A stretch of 37,628 nucleotides of DNA, taken from NCBI RefSeq assembly GCF_008386495.1, contig NZ_VTHJ01000052.1:1-37628 (forward strand), written 5' to 3'. How positions within the stretch are numbered: the stretch's first letter is position 1; each line of letters opens with the position of its first letter. Source of the stretch: Streptomyces tailanensis. GTDB taxonomy: Bacteria > Actinomycetota > Actinomycetes > Streptomycetales > Streptomycetaceae. Below the pieces are notes generated by a model. The model did no database searches. It saw nothing but the letters and a program-made list of their open reading frames with translations, and had not been told where the DNA came from. The position numbers and the translations under genes were made by a program. Positions 1 through 7,431 of the stretch are shown in pieces.

Positions 1-396
1 GAACTCGGCATCCCGGTCATCGCCGTCGACCCCGCCTACACCTCCCGCTGGGGCGCCCACCACTGGCACAAACCCCTCACCACCAAGAACAGGAAACCCA
101 CTCGCCACCACGCGGCAGCGGTGGCGATCGGAAGGCGCGCCCTGGGGCACCCGATCCGGCGACGGACGGCACCGCCCCCGCACGACCAGAGCGATCGTGC
201 GGGGCATCGGACCGTCCAGGCCAGACCGGACACCCCGGGGCGTGAGGGAAACCGCCCCCGTATCCCCGGACCACGGACACGATCCGTACGCGCCGGACGC
301 GGAGCGAACGCGGTCGACCAGAACGCCCAACACCGTTCGGGGCGTTCGGCTGAGCACGGGCCCTGGCAACAGGACTCACTCCCGCTCAGTCTTTAG
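1..396 (+). CDS. TnpB-like transposase/RNA-guided nuclease, C-terminal part (5' end outside window)
   Basis: An open frame enters at base 1 and ends at TAG 394-396. The first residues read IPVIAVDPAYTSRWG, which fits the third RuvC acidic motif (DPAYTS) of IS200/IS605-IS607 TnpB-like proteins. This is followed by a basic stretch (TRHHAAAVAIGRRALGH) and a long Arg/Pro-rich tail typical of the Streptomyces members. RuvC-I and RuvC-II lie upstream of the window, so catalytic completeness cannot be judged. TnpB proteins act as RNA-guided nucleases linked to transposon retention; no TnpA is visible here. The stop lies only 6 bases from the convergent gene at 403. Frame and motif are seen directly; the family call is from recognition. 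Confidence 0.75.
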   Translation, partial: ELGIPVIAVDPAYTSRWGAHHWHKPLTTKNRKPTRHHAAAVAIGRRALGHPIRRRTAPPPHDQSDRAGHRTVQARPDTPGREGNRPRIPGPRTRSVRAGRGANAVDQNAQHRSGRSAEHGPWQQDSLPLSL

Positions 397-402
397 GAAC
401 GG

Positions 403-1590
403 TCAGTCCTGGTCCTTACCGATGTGGAAGTCCTGCCAGTGGGTTCCGTCGGCCGATATTCGGCAGTGGCCGCCGCCGAAGCTGTCGCACCAGAGCCAGC
501 CGATCGGTGTCTGCTCGACGGAGCCGGCCGGGCCTCGGGACCGGACGACGCGGTGGAACGTGCGGGCCCGGTCGGCGCTGAGCCAGGCGCCGGACTCGCC
601 GTACACGGTGAGGCTGCCGTCGTCGGCGATGAGGAGGCTCAGGACCGACAGGGGCTCGACTCCCTTGCGGTAGCGCCAGATCCGGGTCCAGGTCTCTCCC
701 CCGTCGGTGCTGGCGTGGAGGGCCAGCAGACCGTTCTTCACGCCCTCGTGGCTGGGCAGTTGGCCGGACTGGACCGCGTACAGCTCGCCCCCGCCCGCCA
801 CCACCCAGGGGTTCCAGCCGTCCTTGGCGGTGCCGGGCATACGCGTCGTACGCCAGGTGCGGCCCCGGTCCTCGCTGAGGGCAAGGGTGGGCAGGCCGGA
901 GGCGGGGGCCTCGCCCGCCACGAACAAGGTGTCCGACCCGCCCGGCACCAGTGCGAGGTCGCCAGCGGGATGTACGAGGCCCTTCAGAGGTGGCCGGCTG
1001 TCCAGGATTCGGTGTTCGCCCGTGTCCGGCATGACGACGAGCAGTCTGTTGCGGAGACACGAGTTGAGATCGGCGGGGTCCGGCTCCACGCATTCCTCTG
1101 TCAGGGCCGCGCCCTTCGGCACGGTCGCCGCAGTGCCCGTCGGCTTCGTCGTACCGGACTTCCAGGTGCGGCCGCCGTCGCCGGTGAACCAGGTGCGGTC
1201 GGGCCCGCCGCGGAATGCCCTGCCCTCCGCTATCAGGGCGCGGTCCGGGCCCAGTACGGTCAGGCCCGCGGTGATGCCGAGGTCGCCCGTGATGTCCGGC
1301 AGCGGGGAGGTGACCCGGCGCCACTCCCCCGCACCGGCGACGAGCGCGGCGACGTGCTGTCGGCAGCGGGTCCGGGTGCACTCCGCCCGGAGGGTGAAGC
1401 CGCTGCCGTCCGCCGCGAAGGCGACGGTGTGGGAGGCGCCGGGGAGGGCGGTGGTGGAGGGAATGCGGGGAGGAGGTGGGGTCGCGCCCGACCTCTGATG
1501 CGATGGCTCGCTCGTGCCGCACGCCGACACGACGAGAAGGACCATCAGCGCCACTACGGCCAAGGTGCACTGCAATCGACGTACGTTCAT
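403..1590 (-). CDS. Secreted lipoprotein with Asp-box (BNR/sialidase-like) repeats
   Basis: A 395-aa protein starting at ATG 1588-1590, behind a purine-rich GGGGGAT. It begins with a hydrophobic signal peptide ending in the lipobox VSAC, so it is probably a lipoprotein on the outer face of the membrane. Downstream are several Asp-box motifs of the S-x-D-x-G-x-T-W type (TGDGGRTWKS, SEDRGRTWRT, STDGGETWTR, SADRARTFHR), which mark the blades of a beta-propeller related to sialidase and VPS10-like folds. I see no sialidase catalytic Arg triad that I could defend, so an enzymatic role is not claimed. The frame stays open upstream to 1971, but that part is the antisense of the permease gene and lacks a signal. 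The gene converges on the transposase fragment 6 bases away. Confidence 0.8.
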   Translation of the reverse strand: MNVRRLQCTLAVVALMVLLVVSACGTSEPSHQRSGATPPPPRIPSTTALPGASHTVAFAADGSGFTLRAECTRTRCRQHVAALVAGAGEWRRVTSPLPDITGDLGITAGLTVLGPDRALIAEGRAFRGGPDRTWFTGDGGRTWKSGTTKPTGTAATVPKGAALTEECVEPDPADLNSCLRNRLLVVMPDTGEHRILDSRPPLKGLVHPAGDLALVPGGSDTLFVAGEAPASGLPTLALSEDRGRTWRTTRMPGTAKDGWNPWVVAGGGELYAVQSGQLPSHEGVKNGLLALHASTDGGETWTRIWRYRKGVEPLSVLSLLIADDGSLTVYGESGAWLSADRARTFHRVVRSRGPAGSVEQTPIGWLWCDSFGGGHCRISADGTHWQDFHIGKDQD

Positions 1591-1667
1591 GGATCCCCCG
1601 ATCCGCGATGACCTGCTGCTATTTCTGGTACACCGCGGAACGCGCTCGGGTTCCCACTCCCGCCCTA

Positions 1668-2429
1668 TTACTTGCTCAGCCGCCCGAACCGCCGTACCGC
1701 CAGCGGGAAGAAGACCGCCAGCAGGGCCAGCGGCCACACGATGGCGGCCCAGGTGTGGCCGGGGGCGCCGCCGGGGGCGCCGAAGAGGTCCCGGACGGCG
1801 GTGGCGGTGTGGGACATCGGGTTCCACTCGACCACCGTGCCGAGCCAGCCGGGCATGGTCTCGGGGGTGGCGAACGCGTTGGACAGGAAGCCGACCGGCC
1901 AGACCAGGATCTGTACCGCCGTCACGAGCTCGGGTTTCCCGGCCACCATCGCCAGGTGGATGCCGATCCACAGCATGGCGAAGCGGAAGAACAGGAGCAG
2001 CCCCACGGCCCCGAGGAAGCCGCCAGGGCTGCCGTGCGCGCGCCAGCCGAGCGCGTACGCGACGCCGATGAGGACGGCGAGGCCCAGCGCCGACTGGAGC
2101 ATGTCCGCGATCGAACGGCCCACGAGGACCGCCCCGTTGGTCATCGGCATGGAGCGAAAACGGTCGATGACCCCTTTGTTGAGGTCCTGGGTGACGGCGA
2201 GCAGGGTGCCCTCCAGGCCGAAGGCCATGGTGAGCGCCAGCATGCCGGGGACCAGGTAGTCGAGGTAGTCGCCGGTCACCCCGCGGCCGCCGCCGACCAG
2301 GTAGCCGAACATCAGCAGCAGCATCACCGGGAAGACGAGACCGACGAGCAACTGCACCGGTTGCCGCGCCCAGTGGGCGAGTTCGCGACGGGTCATGGTC
2401 CAGGAATCGGTCAGCGCGTACGTACTCAC
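1668..2429 (-). CDS. ABC-2 type exporter permease, DrrB-like
   Basis: A 253-aa integral membrane protein with about six hydrophobic segments (near residues 27-47, 62-82, 113-130, 138-162, 170-188 and 228-245). It has the ABC-2 hallmark region LNKGVIDRFRSMPM after the second segment and an NPMSHTATAVRD segment late in the protein, as in DrrB-type drug and lipid exporters. Its start overlaps the ATPase stop by four bases (ATGA), so the two are translationally coupled and form one exporter. The substrate is unknown; DrrAB relatives export anthracyclines, peptides or lipids. Expression is probably governed by the PadR regulator upstream. Confidence 0.9.
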   Translation of the reverse strand: MSTYALTDSWTMTRRELAHWARQPVQLLVGLVFPVMLLLMFGYLVGGGRGVTGDYLDYLVPGMLALTMAFGLEGTLLAVTQDLNKGVIDRFRSMPMTNGAVLVGRSIADMLQSALGLAVLIGVAYALGWRAHGSPGGFLGAVGLLLFFRFAMLWIGIHLAMVAGKPELVTAVQILVWPVGFLSNAFATPETMPGWLGTVVEWNPMSHTATAVRDLFGAPGGAPGHTWAAIVWPLALLAVFFPLAVRRFGRLSK

Positions 2430-3403
2430 ACGGCCTCCTTCACGCGGGGGTCTGAAGCCCTCTCATCGCCGGTGAGATGCAGGAACACCTCGTCCAGCGT
2501 CGGGCGGCGCAGGGCGATGTCCTCGGCCTCGATCCCGGTCTCCTCCAGTGCGCGTACGACGGAGGAGAGGGCGGTCATGCGGTCGGTGACCGGGGCACTG
2601 AGGAGGCGGCGGTCGGCGTCCACCGTGACGGCGTCCTCGGGTACGGGCAACAGGGCGACGGCGGCGCCGAGTTGGTCGGCGTCTCGCAGGGTCACGTCGA
2701 TGCGGTCGGCGCCGGTCAGGCTCTTCAGCTGGTCGGCGGTGCCGTCGGCGATGACGCGGCCGCCGTCGACGACCGCGATGCGGTCGGCGAGCTGGTCGGC
2801 CTCCTCCAGGTACTGGGTGGTGAGCAGCACCGTCGTACCGCCGCCGACCAGGGAGCGTACGGAGTCCCAGACCTCGGCGCGGCCGCGGGGGTCGAGGCCG
2901 GTCGTCGGCTCGTCCAGGAAGAGCACCTCCGGTTCGCTGATCAGGGAGGCAGCGAGGTCGAGGCGGCGCCGCATGCCGCCGCTGTACTGCTTGACCGGCT
3001 TGCGGCCGGTGCCGGCGAGGCCGAAGCGCTCCAGGAGTTCATCGGCCCGCACGCGCGCGTGGCGGGTGCCCAGGTGGTAGAGGCGGCCGAACATCTCCAG
3101 GTTCTGCCGGCCGCCGAGTTCCTCGTCGAGTGCGGCGTGCTGGCCGAGCAGGCCGATGCGGAAGCGCACCTCACGCGCGTGGGTCAGCACGTCGCGTCCC
3201 GCCACCTCGACCCGGCCCGCGTCGGGTCGCAGGAGGGTCGAGAGGATACGGACCAGGGTCGTCTTGCCCGCGCCGTTGGGGCCCAGCACCCCGTGGACCG
3301 TGCCGCGGGTGACCTGGAGGTCGAGTCCGTCGAGGGCGACCTTGCCGCCCTTGCCGCCGTACTTCTTGCGCACTCCTTCGACAGTGATCGCTGGATCGGC
3401 CAT
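2426..3403 (-). CDS. ABC exporter ATP-binding protein, DrrA-like
   Basis: A 325-aa ATPase. Walker A is GPNGAGKTT (41-49), the Q-loop Gln is near 88, the signature SGGMRRR starts near 141 and Walker B is LFLDEP (around 161-166). The switch position reads TTQYLEEAD, with Gln in place of His, as is usual in DrrA relatives. The C-terminal extension is typical of DrrA/DUF4162 proteins. ATG 3401-3403 is chosen because AAGGGGGTG sits just upstream; an in-frame GTG at 3416-3418 would put that Shine-Dalgarno inside the gene. It drives the coupled permease downstream. The operon promoter carries two palindromes described separately. Confidence 0.93.
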   Translation of the reverse strand: MADPAITVEGVRKKYGGKGGKVALDGLDLQVTRGTVHGVLGPNGAGKTTLVRILSTLLRPDAGRVEVAGRDVLTHAREVRFRIGLLGQHAALDEELGGRQNLEMFGRLYHLGTRHARVRADELLERFGLAGTGRKPVKQYSGGMRRRLDLAASLISEPEVLFLDEPTTGLDPRGRAEVWDSVRSLVGGGTTVLLTTQYLEEADQLADRIAVVDGGRVIADGTADQLKSLTGADRIDVTLRDADQLGAAVALLPVPEDAVTVDADRRLLSAPVTDRMTALSSVVRALEETGIEAEDIALRRPTLDEVFLHLTGDERASDPRVKEAV

Positions 3404-3418
3404 GAGCACCCCCTTCAC

Positions 3419-3434
3419 TAGTCAAACTTGACTA
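3419..3434. promoter_or_regulatory. Palindromic operator 1 for drrAB-like promoter
   Basis: TAGTCAAACTTGACTA is a perfect 7-2-7 inverted repeat. It lies just downstream of the predicted transcription start of the exporter operon and 15 bases upstream of the ATPase start. A second copy lies 47 bp away. Binding by the neighbouring PadR regulator is inferred. Confidence 0.75.
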
Positions 3435-3443
3435 CTGACTGCG

Positions 3444-3472
3444 AAGGTAACCGGGGTTCGCCAGCTAGTCAA
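3444..3472 (-). promoter_or_regulatory. Predicted promoter of the drrAB-like operon
   Basis: On the minus strand a -35 TTGACT (3472-3467) is followed after exactly 17 bases by TACCTT as -10 (3449-3444). The -35 lies inside operator 2, and the start point would fall just before operator 1. That is a classic repressible layout. Confidence 0.65.
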
Positions 3473-3481
3473 ACTTGATTA
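3466..3481. promoter_or_regulatory. Palindromic operator 2 for drrAB-like promoter
   Basis: TAGTCAAACTTGATTA matches operator 1 at 15 of 16 positions. It overlaps both the predicted -35 box and the TAA stop of the PadR gene. Confidence 0.7.
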
Positions 3482-4120
3482 ACGGTCGTCCTCTGGATGC
3501 CGGTCCCCCGTCGCGTACGGGTTCTCCTGGTCCTCCCCCAGGACGCCGATGAACGGCTCGCCCTCACCGGCGAAGGTGTAGGCGCCGCCACGGATGCGCT
3601 CGATGAGGCCGCGAGTCCACTGGGCGCCGGTGTCGGCTGAGGTGACCCAGAAGTTCATGATCTCGCCGATGTGGCCGAGCTGGGCGGGGCCTTCCTCGGG
3701 CGTGTAGTACTCGGTGACGGATTTGCGCCACTCCTCGATGGTCCGCACGCGCTCTTCGAGGAGTTCGAGGACCTCCTCGCGGTCGAGGTCGACCATGAAG
3801 CCGAGCGCGGCGGAGAGCACGTCCGGCTTCTGGTCGTAGGCGGTGAGGGACTCACGCAGCAGCTTGCGGAACTCCTCGGCGCCCTGCTCCGTGATCTCGT
3901 ACTCGGCGCGCGGCGGTCCGCCGGCGGTGGACGGGGCGATCTCGTGCGCGTGCAGCAGGCCCTGTTTCGCCATCTGTTTCAGGGCGTGGTAGATCGAGCC
4001 GGGCTTGGCGTTGGACCACTCGTGCGCGCCCCAGTACTCCAGGTCGTTGCGCACCTGGTAACCGTGGGCCCGCCCATGCTGGCGCACGGCGCCGAGCACG
4101 AGGAGACGGATCGCTGACAT
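3479..4120 (-). CDS. PadR-family transcriptional regulator
   Basis: A 213-aa protein with an N-terminal winged helix of PadR type. The opening SAIRLLVLGAV, the helix ending HGYQVRNDLE, the recognition region KPGSIYHALKQMAKQGLL and the wing with ITEQGAEEFRKLL are all recognisable. The C-terminal half is helical and charged, as in the dimerisation domain of PadR subfamily 1. It is encoded just upstream of the exporter on the same strand, separated by 75 bases that contain two palindromes. The natural inference is that it represses the exporter and is relieved by an exporter substrate. The start is the ATG at 4118-4120. Confidence 0.92.
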   Translation of the reverse strand: MSAIRLLVLGAVRQHGRAHGYQVRNDLEYWGAHEWSNAKPGSIYHALKQMAKQGLLHAHEIAPSTAGGPPRAEYEITEQGAEEFRKLLRESLTAYDQKPDVLSAALGFMVDLDREEVLELLEERVRTIEEWRKSVTEYYTPEEGPAQLGHIGEIMNFWVTSADTGAQWTRGLIERIRGGAYTFAGEGEPFIGVLGEDQENPYATGDRHPEDDR

Positions 4121-4257
4121 GGGGTCCAGGTTAGGCCGCGGACACCATGTCTCGGCACGCCGCCCCAGGTCGCGGACGGGCTCAGGTCAAGCGTCGGTAC
4201 GGGCGGCGACGCCCGGCACGCGTTGAGCACCGCAGGCTCCCACAACACCCAGCCAGG

Positions 4258-4520
4258 TCACTCGCCCCTCCCCGCCGCGTCGAGCAGGGCGCGGCGGGCC
4301 TCGTCATGCGGTAGGGAAGGCTCAGCCCGCCCGAGGGCGCGATCACGCTCCAGGCGGGCGAGCACGAGAGCGTCCTCAAGGTTTGCCGGCTCAGCGGGAG
4401 AGATGAGGCCGGCGACCGGAATGCCACGGTCGGTCAGGTGATGCGCTCGTGCTGGGCGGCTCGGCGGACGAGTCCCCCGAGTTCGCCCTGCGCCTCCGCG
4501 AGGGGATACGTGGCAGACAT
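4258..4520 (-). pseudogene. Phd/YefM-type antitoxin, frameshifted, no toxin partner
   Basis: From ATG 4518-4520 the frame encodes ATYPLAEAQGELGGLVRRAA and then HERIT before a premature TGA at 4434-4436. The adjacent frame then continues LTDRGIPVAGLISPAEPANL to a stop at 4258. Together they read as one Phd/YefM antitoxin of about 87 aa. Restoring one C in the ACCTGACC junction near 4436-4440 would fuse ERIT and LTDRG in frame. No RelE, ParE or PIN-type toxin follows before the PadR gene. So this is either a decayed orphan antitoxin or a single-base sequencing error. Confidence 0.75.
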
Positions 4521-4590
4521 GCACCCAGTGTGCACGGGGCGCATGCCTGACGATGTACGGTCCGGGCGCCCGGGACGGGACCGGCGGCCG

Positions 4591-6051
4591 TCAGAACGGG
4601 AAGAAGCTTCGGCCGTGCTGGACCGAGATCCACTTCTGGGTGGTGAAGGCGTCGACTGTGGTTTCGCCGTTGAGGCGGCCGATGCCGGAGTGCTTTTCGC
4701 CGCCGAAGGGGACGAGGGGCTCGTCATGGACGGTGCCGTCGTTGACGTGGAACATTCCGGTGTCGATCTGCTTGGCGAAGTTGACGCCGCGCTCGATGTC
4801 ACCGGTGTGGACGGCGCCGCTGAGGCCGTACGGGGTGTCGTTGACGATACGGACGGCCTCCTCCTCGCCGTCGAAGGGGATGAGGAAGGCGACGGGGCCG
4901 AAGACCTCCTGCTGGAGGAGGGCGGAGTCGGCCGGGACGTCGGTGAGGACGGACGGCTCGACCAGGTTGTCGGTCGTGGTGCCGTGGACGAGTGCCGTGG
5001 CGCCCTCCGCGATCGCCTGCTCGACGACGGCCGAGAGGGAGTCGGCCTGGGAGGAGTTGATGACCGGGCCGATGACCGTCTGCGGGTCGCGCGGGTCGCC
5101 GACCTTCAGGGTCTTCACCTTGGCCACGAACTTCTCGGTGAACTCGGCCTGGATCGAGCGGTCGACCAGGACCCGGTTGGCGGCCATGCAGACCTGGCCC
5201 TGGTGGACGTACCGCGAGAAGACGGCGGCGTCGACGGCGTAGTCGACGTCCGCGTCGTCCAGGACCACCAGCGCGCTGTTGCCGCCCAGTTCGAGGATCG
5301 AGCGCTTGAAGTGCGAGGCGCAGACGGTGGCGACGTGGCGGCCGACCTTGTCGGAGCCGGTGAAGGAGATCAGCTTGGGGACCGGGTGCTCGATGAACGC
5401 GTCCCCGATCTCGGCGATGTCGGTGATGACGACGTTGAGGAGGCCGCCCGGCAGACCCGCCTCCTCGAAGATCTTCGCGACGAGCGAGCCGCCGGTGATC
5501 GGGGTGTTCTGGTGCGGCTTCAGCACCACGCCGTTGCCGAGGGCGAGGGCCGGGGCGACCGACTTGAGGGAGAGGAGGAAGGGGAAGTTGAAGGGGCTGA
5601 TGACGCCCACGACACCGACCGGGACGCGGTAGAGGCGGTTCTCCTTGCCGTCGGTCGGCGAGGGGATGATCCGGCCCTCGGGACGCAGCGCCAGCTGGAC
5701 CGACTCGCGCAGGAACTCCTTGGCGAGGTGCAGCTCGAAGCCGGCCTTGAGGTGCGTACCGCCGAGCTCGGCGATGATCACCTCGGTGATCTCCTGCTCG
5801 TGCTCCTCGATGACCCGCAGGGCCTTCTCGAAAACGGCGCGGCGCGCGTACGCGTTGACCTTGGCCCATTCCTTCTGAGCCCGCTCGGCGGCGCGGTAGG
5901 CCTGATCGACCTCCTCCACCGTGGCTATGGTGATCGCGGCCAGCTTCTCGCCGTCGTACGGGTTGAAGTCGATGATCTCCCAGGACCCCGTACCCGGGCG
6001 CCACTCGCCGTCGATGTACTGCTGGGCCAGGTCGGTGAAGTAGGACGACAT
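4591..6051 (-). CDS. NAD(P)-dependent aldehyde dehydrogenase (benzaldehyde/vanillin dehydrogenase-like)
   Basis: A 486-aa enzyme of the usual aldehyde dehydrogenase length, probably cytosolic and oxidising an aldehyde to its acid. It has the cofactor-binding segment GVISPFNFP, the FTGS motif at about 230-233, the general base Glu254 in LELGGN and the nucleophile Cys288 in QGQVCMA. The segment FHVNDGTVHDEPLVPFGG resembles aromatic-aldehyde dehydrogenases of the XylC/vanillin type; substrate is inferred from this only. ATG 6049-6051 follows GAGGATCAC. A palindrome, GATCAACGATTGATC, lies 24 bases upstream and could be its operator. It appears to stand alone. Confidence 0.93.
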   Translation of the reverse strand: MSSYFTDLAQQYIDGEWRPGTGSWEIIDFNPYDGEKLAAITIATVEEVDQAYRAAERAQKEWAKVNAYARRAVFEKALRVIEEHEQEITEVIIAELGGTHLKAGFELHLAKEFLRESVQLALRPEGRIIPSPTDGKENRLYRVPVGVVGVISPFNFPFLLSLKSVAPALALGNGVVLKPHQNTPITGGSLVAKIFEEAGLPGGLLNVVITDIAEIGDAFIEHPVPKLISFTGSDKVGRHVATVCASHFKRSILELGGNSALVVLDDADVDYAVDAAVFSRYVHQGQVCMAANRVLVDRSIQAEFTEKFVAKVKTLKVGDPRDPQTVIGPVINSSQADSLSAVVEQAIAEGATALVHGTTTDNLVEPSVLTDVPADSALLQQEVFGPVAFLIPFDGEEEAVRIVNDTPYGLSGAVHTGDIERGVNFAKQIDTGMFHVNDGTVHDEPLVPFGGEKHSGIGRLNGETTVDAFTTQKWISVQHGRSFFPF

Positions 6052-6074
6052 GTGATCCTCAATCAGTCGGCATC

Positions 6075-6089
6075 GATCAACGATTGATC
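6075..6089. promoter_or_regulatory. Palindromic operator candidate upstream of the aldehyde dehydrogenase gene
   Basis: GATCAACGATTGATC is a perfect 6-3-6 inverted repeat located 24-38 bases upstream of the aldehyde dehydrogenase start. This fits a repressor site in the promoter or leader. No dedicated regulator gene is adjacent. Confidence 0.5.
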
Positions 6090-6141
6090 ACTCGTCATCG
6101 TACTTGTGGCCAAAGGGAGTTGGAGAGTAACCGGGGGGACT

Positions 6142-6157
6142 CTGTGAAGACTCACAG
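6142..6157. promoter_or_regulatory. Inverted repeat between the WhiJ-like gene and the aldehyde dehydrogenase gene
   Basis: CTGTGAAGACTCACAG is a perfect 6-4-6 inverted repeat, 40 bases after the stop of the XRE regulator and about 90 bases upstream of the aldehyde dehydrogenase start. It contains GTG-N6-CAC, reminiscent of Crp-type half sites. It could equally be a weak terminator hairpin. Confidence 0.4.
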
Positions 6158-6196
6158 GGCGTTCGGTGATCTTCAGGACAGCTGCCTGAAACACCT

Positions 6197-7060
6197 TTAC
6201 GACAGCTGCAGCAGGCCCCTGAGCAGATCCCGGCTCTCCGCCGGTGACGGGCTGTCCTCCTGGAGTTGCTTGATCGCCCGCTCGTACTGGGCGACGTCTT
6301 CCTTCTTGTCCAGGTACAGCGCGCTGGTGAGCTGTTCGAGGTAGGCGACGTCGGAGAGGTCGGACTCCGGGAAGCTCAGCACCGTGAAGGCGCCGCTCTC
6401 GCCGGAGTGGCCGCCGAAGCTGAACGGCATGACCTGGAGCCGTACGTTCGGGCGCTCCGAGATGTCGATCAGATGCTGGAGCTGGCCCCGCATCACTTCG
6501 CGGTCGCCGTACGGACGGCGCAGCGCGGCCTCGTCGAGGACGCAGTGGAACTCGGGGGCGCTCTCGGCGACCAGATACTTCTGGCGCTCCATGCGCACGG
6601 CCACCCGCTTGTCGATCTCGGCGTCGCTCGCGCCCTTCATACCCCGGGCGACGACGGCGTGCGCGTACGCCTCGGTCTGCAACAGGCCGTGCACGAACTG
6701 GACTTCGTACGACCGGATGAGGTGCGCGGCGGCTTCCAGGCCGACGTAGGTGGGGAACCAGCTGGGCAGCACGTCCGAATAGCTGTGCCACCAGCCCGCG
6801 ACGTTCGCCTCCTTGGCGAGGGAGAGCAGCGAGGTGCGCTCGGACTCGTCGGTGACGCCGTAGAGGGTCAACAGGTCCTCCACGTCACGGGTCTTGAAGC
6901 TGACCCGGCCGAGTTCCATACGACTGATCTTCGACTCGGAGGCGCGGATCGAGTACCCGGCCTTCTCCCGGGTGATCCCCTGCGCCTCGCGCAGCCGCCT
7001 GAGATGCGAGCCCAGCAGCATCCGCCTCACCACCGACCCGCTCGATTCACCGGCGCCCAC
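6197..7060 (-). CDS. WhiJ-like XRE regulator with DUF5753 domain
   Basis: A 287-aa protein. An N-terminal helix-turn-helix occupies roughly residues 15-72 (LGSHLRRLREAQGITREKAG, then SESKISRMELGRVSFKTRDV). The rest is the DUF5753 region, with WWHSYSDVLPSWFPTYVGLE and RSYEVQFVHGLLQTEAYA as typical landmarks. Streptomyces carries many paralogues of this pair with DUF397 proteins, e.g. WhiJ and its neighbours and the Scr1/Scr2 pair described as toxin-antitoxin-like. Here the partner set is complete: a GHKL ATPase diverges from it and a DUF397 gene lies beyond. DNA binding to the repeated TGCA-rich elements in the intergenic region is inferred. Confidence 0.9.
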   Translation of the reverse strand: MGAGESSGSVVRRMLLGSHLRRLREAQGITREKAGYSIRASESKISRMELGRVSFKTRDVEDLLTLYGVTDESERTSLLSLAKEANVAGWWHSYSDVLPSWFPTYVGLEAAAHLIRSYEVQFVHGLLQTEAYAHAVVARGMKGASDAEIDKRVAVRMERQKYLVAESAPEFHCVLDEAALRRPYGDREVMRGQLQHLIDISERPNVRLQVMPFSFGGHSGESGAFTVLSFPESDLSDVAYLEQLTSALYLDKKEDVAQYERAIKQLQEDSPSPAESRDLLRGLLQLS

Positions 7061-7431
7061 GTTCGTCCAGCCTCCCCAACTTCTTCAGGGGCCGAAGTCT
7101 GCCACTAAACCACTCCGATCCGCACTCGTCCGGTTACAGAAATGGAAAGTCTTCAACAAGCGAGACGCGAGTGGCGAGAAGTGGGACAGAAGCGAGGGAC
7201 AGGGGTAACGGGTGGGCAGGACACAGGAAATGGCCAGGGAGGTGTCAGGCAATGCCCAGCATGTGGGAACAAGGTGACAGAAGAAATGTTCAGGAAGCGG
7301 CATGCGAAGGTCCATTTCGGGCGTGTGCACGTGCATCTGCCCTTGCATCTGCTCTACGCATCGGAAACCATGGTCCCGCGCCACCGCTGCTGCCTCGCAA
7401 CGACCGCGATCGATCACGGGGAGTGCCTCGC
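7061..7431. promoter_or_regulatory. Divergent control region of the WhiJ-like locus
   Basis: There is no convincing gene in these 371 bases; the open frames here lack Streptomyces codon bias. The region holds promoters for the WhiJ-like gene (minus) and the ATPase gene (plus). It contains GTGCACGTGCATCTGC at 7325-7340, a direct repeat of GCATCTGC (7333-7340 and 7345-7352, 12-bp period) and a further GCATC at 7358. The 16-mer recurs exactly, inverted, at 8463-8478 upstream of the DUF397 gene. Confidence 0.6.
7325..7340 (+). repeat. 16-bp shared motif, copy 1
   Basis: GTGCACGTGCATCTGC. Its exact reverse complement occurs at 8463-8478. It lies about 90 bases upstream of the ATPase start, and its core is the palindrome GTGCAC. 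Confidence 0.8.

Noticed and set aside
1591..1971. N-terminal extension of the Asp-box lipoprotein frame.
   Set aside because: It overlaps the permease gene and would bury the signal peptide and lipobox inside the protein.
1476..3080. Long plus-strand open frames opposite the DrrAB-like genes.
   Set aside because: They are antisense shadows produced by high GC; the minus-strand products have complete family motifs.
4438..6087. 549-codon frame opposite the aldehyde dehydrogenase gene.
   Set aside because: It is Asp/Glu/Val/Gly-rich shadow sequence with no family features, while the opposite strand has all catalytic motifs.
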